The notes under the pieces: model-generated
Told to the model about the DNA's origin: nothing
The model's input: only the letters and a program-made list of their open reading frames with translations
Database searches by the model: none
Assembly: GCA_963922205.1 (NCBI GenBank)
Contig: CAWUHX010000270.1
Coordinates: forward strand, 310,001-374,000
DNA length: 64,000 nucleotides
Reading direction: 5' to 3'
Source of the DNA: Romanomermis culicivorax
Taxonomy: Eukaryota; Nematoda; Enoplea; Mermithida; Mermithidae
Program-made: the position numbers and the translations under genes
In this document: positions 57,801 to 64,000 of the stretch, one piece after another
Layout: each line of letters opens with the position of its first letter
How positions within the stretch are numbered: the stretch's first letter is position 1

Positions 57801-60800
57801 TTTTGACCATTTAACGACGGGAGAAAATTTCAGTGACTCCCTTAAGGTTGAGAAATTCTTCTCATTAATCACAGCAATAAGCTTTACTAGATTTTCCGTG
57901 TTGAACTAACTTTCATGGGATCACCTACATCGGCAGTTTTAAAATCAATGGAGTACGGCATTCATCGATGTCAATGATGTTGCAACACATCAATAATAGG
58001 GCATCACTGAGCAATAGTCGGTTGGTTTTTGACCTGAGTTCCAATCCTGACTCATCATCCACAAATCGGAACTTATGAAAAAATACTAAAATTCACGCTT
58101 CAGCAGAATCCGAATCACACACGTGATTCGAGTAGGCCAGTCATCAATGTCATGAACTTTGCAACACGCAAGTTTTAGTATTTAATGTGACTATTTAGTG
58201 GATTTCACAAGTATTATGAAACTTTTCAAATTAAAAATTAAATCCGTAGCACATTATTTAAAGATTAGAAGTTACTGAATTGCTGCAGCAAATATTCAAT
58301 CAAAAGGTACTTTCAGTTTAGGTTTAAAAAATGGCGCCAGTTTTTCAACGGAACATGCTGAGCATCCGCAGTGACCGAATACAATATATGTAATGCAAAC
58401 AGCTATAATTACTGAAAATTAGTGAAAGCAAACATTTTTACACATCAATCTTCTGGCTGAACATCAAAATTCGTGGAATGGAATATTGCAGATAACACTG
58501 CAAATATGCAGGACAGTGGACACTCGAACTGACCCTGCGCGTTATTTTTTCATGAAGATTCATTATGTTGAGCTGCTCTCTTCTTATGTCAAATGACTTC
58601 AGCAAGAATGAAGCTTGTACAAGACCAATAACTGTAGAGTACTACGTATGGGCTCCTGCAACAGTCTATCTGTCTGAAAAAGCCAACCTTGGCTACTACA
58701 GCCCAACTGAAGTTGCAAGTTTGATGAAAATGTGAAACCATACTCGGTTTTTGTGTCAATTTTTACTAGGAATGTATCTGAGAAACTTGGCGCAAATGTT
58801 CAATTTTTTAACGGATTACTAAAAAGTGCGTCCCGATTACAGCTTATTATAACGATCTCGTTTTTATACAATTATTTTTCTTTGCGGTTACGTTCCTGAG
58901 TTGTTTCTTCAGAACAGTACATTTAGTATGAGCTGTAATGCATTCAAGATCTTTTCGCATCCAAATACTGAGCTTAAATGCTCAAAAGATAACCCTAGAA
59001 CAAAATATGTACAACAGCCGAATCAATCTTCAATGGCATACTCACTACAAAAATGTTGAGAAATCGAAAACTTTGCGTATGAAAGTCATTTTCAGTTGAG
59101 AACACTCTCTATCTCCATCCATTTTTTCTCTCCCTTGAACGGCATAATTTTTTGCGCCTGGTTAGTTACAGTATGTGACACACACGCATCGAAACTCCAT
59201 TTGCTTTGATTGTTCATTATCGAGCTATTAGTCTTATGGCTAATTTTTCAGTATTGGTCTTTTAGCACTAGCTAGATGCACATATAGAGAAAAAATAATG
59301 AACGCAAGTTCCCTGGGTTTCCCTAGCCATGCTTTCAGATTGAAAAAAAATTCAGTCATTGCTGCTATACACTTTTCTACATCCATCAACTACTGGCTAA
59401 AAATTATCACTTTTTTATGGGAGGCGGAAAATGGCAATTAGATGGTCTTTGGGCACATGGAAAAAGTTTCATTCCGTCGTTGGAGGTCATAAGTTGGATC
59501 AACACAGAATGGAACGAAGCAGATAACAGGCCAAGAAGTGAAAGAAATGTGCAGCAAACTAAAGTATAACTTTTTCTTTGATTAAATATGCAAATTAGAT
59601 GATGACTTTAATGTTAGGCGGGAAACAGGTGTTTCTGGTTTTTTCATTAAAAAAGTGTCAGTCAAATCGTTGGATAACTTGCTCATTCCTTGAGACTCTG
59701 AATATTGGCAAAGAAAGACTGTACAGCCACGTCACAAAAATGGTGCGTGACGTAATTTGGGTTATGTAGAAGATCAAAGCTAAGATTTCGCCATACGAAG
59801 ATTGCTGAGAAACATCGTTAATTTTTTTTTACTTCAATTCAGACATCATGGTGTTTGTGTTTTTAATTTGAATAAAAACTGAATATCCTCAAAAAATGCA
59901 GATTTGAGTTTGATCTATCCACTCAACCTCATAACTATTCTAGGCTCACGGTGTGTTACCCTACAAAGAAGAAATGGCATGTTGATCATTTTCACTTCAG
60001 TTGAAATTTCGTATGCTATTATAGAGCATAGTCGCGCAGTAACCTACCAAACCTCGCCGAATTCAGTTGCATAAAATAAGCGATCGTTGTCATTAATTTG
60101 ATCTGATAAGGTCTTGGGAATCTATATGTAGGATTCTAAAAAATTTCCTGAGTTTGCACAATATTCCGAAAAACGTATGACACATACACGAAGCCATAAA
60201 TCTTTGCGAACTAATAACACTTATAATTTCGATGCAACAAATATCTGATTGCCGCTATTAACTTAACATTAAATTACGATTTAACTATGATCAAAAAATG
60301 ACATTGCGGTACAAATAATATTGGGATGAAGTCGGAGAAGTTAACTTATACCGAATTCCTTCATCTGTGAATGACATATTAAATTATACGGTCATTCTCT
60401 TCAAAGCTTGCCTGATTAGCGAAACATAATCGAGCAGAATTGTTATGTGATAATTATGCAAATTTTTTTCATTCCTTTGGCTGACTACAAATCGATCTAG
60501 ACGAGAAGAAAAAAGTGTTTGAGTATTTATATTTTTATTTATCGAATAATGATAATCACTGCTTAATTTTCCTGGTAAAATTACTCTGCTTGGAGGCGAC
60601 TTCAGTAGTTTTAAATGAGCCTCGGAATTAGCCAAACGATTATCGGTCGATACTTACTTCTCACACGTTGCAGTCTTAATTGCTACGGTCAATCCGATGA
60701 AGTAAAGACGCAAGGCGTTTTTGTATATAATGTGATTGATTTTGACTAGTCATCATTTTCTTCGCTAGTAATAATATTCCATGGATACGACAAAAATTTT

Positions 60801-60920
60801 TTGGGATGATCTTCATCAAGTGAAAACTAGTATTGCTGATCAGTGATTTGTTAACCGATAAATTTTTTGAGAATTAGAATTCACTAATATGCATTTTAAT
60901 AGCAAATCATTATTGTTCAT
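54835..60920. other. gene-poor 6 kb, no supported coding exon
   Basis: AT-rich DNA with only short open frames. A repeat match lies at 57868-57950 and a hairpin at 55230-55274. A minus-strand segment at about 60738-60659 could read NALRLYFIGLTVAIKTATCE before a GTAAGT donor, but it ends in the wrong phase to join the SLC1 exon at 52304, so it is not called. Confidence 0.4.
55230..55274. repeat. perfect 16-bp stem hairpin
   Basis: GCAAATAATAAACAAC (55230-55245) and its exact complement GTTGTTTATTATTTGC (55259-55274) enclose a 13-base GC-rich loop. A diverged copy of the left arm, TGTAAATAATAAATAGCCTG, lies at about 55013-55032. Confidence 0.8.
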
Positions 60921-60928
60921 CGTATCAG

Positions 60929-61942
60929 GTCAGGGAAGTTCATCGAAAGACGATTTGTCAAGAGCGCGGCAATGGTTAGAGCAACGTTCACGAGCTGCTC
61001 CAAAACTTGCTAATAGCAACGAGCGAAGTTTCTTGTTTTGCACGGCGTTGGGACATGCGCAAGGTAAATTAAAAACGGTCATTGATAGAACCTATGTCAA
61101 TTTGATCATCAATACAAAATTCGAGTTTTTGGTGATCTAATTCTTGACAAACCTACCATGAAACCAAAGTAGTGCTGACGCAAATGCTTCTAAATGGTTT
61201 GACAACAAAACTATGGCATGCAATATCAGGGTATGTTGACGTAATATGCAGTACGTTCCTGTATGTTGCGATGTACAATTGCTCATTTTCCTCGCTCAAC
61301 ATTACAAGATAAGTAAACTCACCAGATCTATCAAAGTCGTAAACCAATCTTTCTCCATGTATTCGGTAGATAGAGTAATTGTTTTCCAAAATAATCAATA
61401 TCGATCACAAACGCAATCGCTAAATACCAATTTTCGTGTCGTGTTTTTGTTTATCAATGTTTCATCATCATCAGCATGAATAAGTGTGGAAGCATTAAAA
61501 AAAGTCGATGTTCTCAATGAAGCACTAAAATGATGTAGATAACGCTGACCAACTTATTGAATGTTTCTGAAAAAATGAGAGTAGGAGCAAAAAGCTTTTA
61601 TCGGCCAGAAAAAAATTTCTTATACATCAAATTTACGTCATTCGGCAAAGAGTAGGGTAATTTAGCATTTTTTGAAACATAAAGATTGATTAGTTCGGTG
61701 TAGGAAAAAAATTACAAAATCGTACACTGTTACTTTCCAGTACAAAAGAGCTAATTAGCGTATTTTTCATTCCTAAAATCTTTAAGGCAATAAATTTCTT
61801 CCTTCCGCGAGAATTACGGGAGAAAAACAAGTAAACCGACCTAACTTTTTTGATCCTCGAAATTTTTCAGGGTCGATAATGTGGTATAGATTTCGTCATA
61901 ATTTAATACTTTATTCGTTGAATGATTCGTTTTTTCACATTG
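60929..61942 (+). CDS. two-exon fragment, possibly a divergent M1 aminopeptidase C-terminal domain
   Basis: Exon 60929-61063 (acceptor CGTATCAG, donor CAAG|GTAAAT) encodes SSSKDDLSRARQWLEQRSRA then APKLANSNERSFLFCTALGH. Exon 61871-61942 (acceptor AATTTTTCAG, donor ATTG|GTAAAA) continues in the right phase with SIMWYRFRHNLILYSLNDSF. Codon quality in the first exon is good and both acceptors are strong. The pattern (Q)WL-x(n)-P-x-L-x(n)-R-x(4)-C-x2-A-x-G-x(2)-G-x3-W-x(4) resembles the start of the ERAP1-like C-terminal domain of M1 aminopeptidases, but this is a weak, by-eye match. The zinc-binding HExxH part would be upstream and was not found. If the family call is wrong, the exons remain a plausible unrecognised gene. 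Neighbouring exons on both sides are not identified. Confidence 0.4.
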
Positions 61943-62339
61943 GTAAAATTATCCAATACCAAAAACAGGTTTCTGCAATAAATTGTCATCTTAAAAAGTT
62001 AATTATACAGCTCGGGTGTCAGGGCCGGCATCGTTTTCGTGTCGCTTTCACAACAATGCGCATAAAGAATGCACGTTATTGTAGGCATAACTTGTCTATC
62101 CGGGAGCCATTTTTTGCCCATCGAAAAAAATTTCGAAAAATTGATCTGTATATTTAACTGCATATCAAAGGATTGATTAGACGGCTTCCAAAACATCGGA
62201 GAATACGCAATAGAAAACAGTTTGATTGAAAAAGAAACATTCAAAATTACGGAATATGTTAAGCATATCTTATAACGTAATTTCGGAATGATCGACGCAG
62301 CGGGCGGAGTTTCGGCAAACGCAGCCTTACTGGAGATCA

Positions 62340-62525
62340 GTAAATCAATGTCGGTAACCTTGAAATGATTGTAAAGAGTGATCATCAAGGACCCTGTATC
62401 GCGAAGGAAAAATTAATTGATTAGAGTCAACGAGCGTTCTATAATTTTGAATAAAAGTTGTGGCTACGACCTCGCTGCGTCGATCATTTGGAATTGAACG
62501 GAGTATAGCATGTAGTGCACTTTAC
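62340..62525 (+). repeat. dispersed repeat matching 13540-13735
   Basis: AAGAGTGATCATCAAGGACC, GTCAACGAGCGTTCTATAAT and CGACCTCGCTGCGTCGATCA align in order with AAGAGTAATCATCAAGGATC, CTCAACGAGTCTTCCATAAT and CGACCTCGTTGCATCGATCA in the element at 13021-13775. It overlaps a 129-codon minus-strand frame that is probably not a gene. Confidence 0.6.
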
Positions 62526-62713
62526 GCAAATCTAATACTGGAAAGTTCATTTTAGTGGCAGCCCGAGTTTACGATCAGCTACAAAGTCGACGTCATAATA
62601 GTTGCTGAAACGCGATTCTGAACCACCTCTGAATTCGGAGCAATACATAATTCATTTATGTAAATTAGTTTGAAACATGACAAAAAATATCAAATAATTT
62701 TTATTCAATGATT

Positions 62714-63462
62714 GGGTATTAGTGTAGTATGTGCACCGGACTTTTTCTTCGACGTTGTTTTTTCGTACGAAGCGAGCGCCCAACCGATTGAGCTAAACCA
62801 TCCAACCTAACTGAGGTACGATTTAATTCTTATACCATGAATAAATAATCATAAAATAAATACAACTAAACTAATTTTAGAATAAGTGCAGGATAAATAA
62901 TTTCTCAGAAAGTATAAATTTACAGTAAGCGTTTAAACAACAGGAAATTAACGAGCGATTTCTTTCATTATATCATTGAAAGGTGTCTTGTCATCAATCT
63001 TTCGTGTAGACCGCACCAGAACAATTGTCGGTTCCAAGGGGGCATTGACCATAATTTTGTTGCCGTGGAATTTGACTTTCGCCCAACAAAAGACTGTGAT
63101 TTCGAGCGAAATCAATGGATAAATTTTCAGTATTTGTAGCAAGACAAAACTCGTGAATTGACAAATCCATGACAAAAATTGTTTTTGACAAAAAATGAAA
63201 TTTGTTTTTGATAAAAAATGCGAAATTTGTAATGTGTAAAGTGTTATTTTTACTTTTTAAAGCTGTTTGCGTAGTTTTCATATTACTTTTTGAGTTTTAT
63301 GTGAAAAGTGTACTGTAGAACGACATCGGCTTAGTGTAGGAAAAAATTTACATGATTTTTGAACTCCACGGTATCGATTTACCTAGGTTACTATGTTACA
63401 CATGCAAATTTCACAATGGTTCACAAAATATGAAGTCCGGTGCACGTACTACACTAATACCC
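62714..63462. mobile_element. 749-bp TIR element with 7-bp flanking duplication
   Basis: Thirty-base terminal inverted repeats differ at one position (left GGGTATTAGTGTAGTATGTG, right complement GGGTATTAGTGTAGTACGTG, both continuing CACCGGACTT). They are flanked by the direct repeat AATGATT (62707-62713 and 63463-63469). No transposase is encoded, so it is non-autonomous. Superfamily is uncertain from a 7-base duplication with GGG ends. Confidence 0.75.
62764..62808 (-). pseudogene. tRNA 5'-half-like sequence inside the TIR element
   Basis: The minus strand reads GGTTGGATGGTTTAGCTCAA then TCGGTTGGGCGCTCGCTTCG, with a good A-box and D-arm. The anticodon and T arms do not follow, so it is a fragment captured by or native to the element. 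Confidence 0.4.
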
Positions 63463-63484
63463 AATGATTGTTCAAGATTATTAG

Positions 63485-63596
63485 AGTATGCTCATGAGTT
63501 TTTAGTCCTAAGTTAAGCATGGTTTAGTATGGAATCGTAAAAATATGAAATATTAGTTGCTTTCCCCTTTTATTATTCAAAACTACTTCCAGAGAG
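63485..63596 (+). mobile_element. ~245-bp MITE family, 3' partial copy
   Basis: AGTATGCTCATGAGTTTTTA, GTTTAGTATGGAATCGTAAA and AATATTAGTTGCTTTCCCCT follow the 3' half of the family consensus. Confidence 0.45.
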
Positions 63597-63836
63597 TGTT
63601 TAAATGCTGATTCCCGCTCTCAATGAAAAAATACTGTTTTCACGTGGTCTTCAAAGCATAAAATGATCTCAAATCCTAAAATTATTTTTTTTAAGTTTAT
63701 TTACTGATGTCAATTATATCCAAATTATGAAATTATTTTAAGATATTGCAAAACACTCAACGATTAAAGATCACCTGTTCATTGTTCCCCATCTAAACAT
63801 AGTGTATTATGATAGATTCGGAAAAAAACAAAAAAT

Positions 63837-64000
63837 GCACAAAAAGAAATCAGGGAAAAGTAAAAACTATAAATACGACATAGAACTTCCTTTCAATAAT
63901 ATGGAAACCGCTGGTGGAAACGAAGGATCAAAAAGTGATGATTTAGATTGGATACCCATTGAAACAAGCATGCACTTTTATTATTTTTTTTATTTTCTGT
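63837..64000 (+). CDS. possible start of a gene running off the right edge
   Basis: An open frame from ATG at 63837 continues to the window end: MHKKKSGKSKNYKYDIELPF then NNMETAGGNEGSKSDDLDWI and PIETSMHF. The segment 63900-63980 looks coding and hydrophilic, but the last bases become T-rich and may already be intron. No family recognised. Confidence 0.3.

Noticed and set aside
60659-60738. Minus-strand segment reading NALRLYFIGLTVAIKTATCE before a GTAAGT, considered as the missing first SLC1 exon
   Set aside because: The donor is in phase 2 whereas the SLC1 exon at 52304 needs phase 0, and the segment does not resemble an SLC1 N-terminus.

Overview
The window is eukaryotic, AT-rich and intron-rich, and most likely from a nematode or close relative. 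Splice acceptors are mostly of the TTTTCAG type. The identifiable genes have clear nematode counterparts: an OSM-9/OCR-type TRPV channel, an HLH-15/NHLH-type bHLH protein, an extracellular LRR receptor-like protein and an SLC1 glutamate transporter. The word CTACAGTA and its complement are scattered through the noncoding DNA. This is inference from sequence style and protein families; no species marker was seen.

Layout. 1-4.0 kb: the 5' end of a minus-strand TRPV channel gene, two coding exons split by a 2.2-kb intron full of diverged tandem repeats; the rest lies beyond the left edge. 4.0-13.9 kb: no convincing gene, but several mobile or foldback elements. 14.0-14.4 kb: a single-exon bHLH gene, followed by a 1.1-kb T-rich tract. 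15.5-23.7 kb: gene-poor, with a 1.03-kb foldback element carrying a perfect 8-bp flanking duplication, triplicated repeats, and a Penelope-like GIY-YIG remnant between two inverted tRNA-headed repeats. 23.8-40.2 kb: one eight-exon LRR transmembrane gene whose phases all agree (894 aa); its introns hold almost every repeat type seen here. 40.6-43.4 kb: repeats with G/C homopolymers and a GGCGCTTCGCGCC palindrome. 43.4-49.4 kb: a six-exon C2H2 zinc-finger gene (437 aa). 49.97-50.07 kb: a 100-N assembly gap. 50.1-52.3 kb: three minus-strand exons of an SLC1 transporter whose 3' half is missing at the gap. 52.4-60.9 kb: a pentanucleotide satellite and sparse repeats. 60.9-62 kb: two phase-compatible plus-strand exons, possibly from a divergent M1 aminopeptidase. 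62.7-63.5 kb: a 749-bp terminal-inverted-repeat element. The right edge may hold the start of another gene.

The genes are unrelated in pathway, though several (TRPV, NHLH-type bHLH, SLC1) belong to families commonly used in neurons. The most unusual signal is a recurring design of short non-autonomous elements. Their inverted arms are built from a short word repeated imperfectly, and the word differs between elements (CAGCGA, GAGCGAT, GATTCAGCCACCG, CAAGATG, GGCCCGA).
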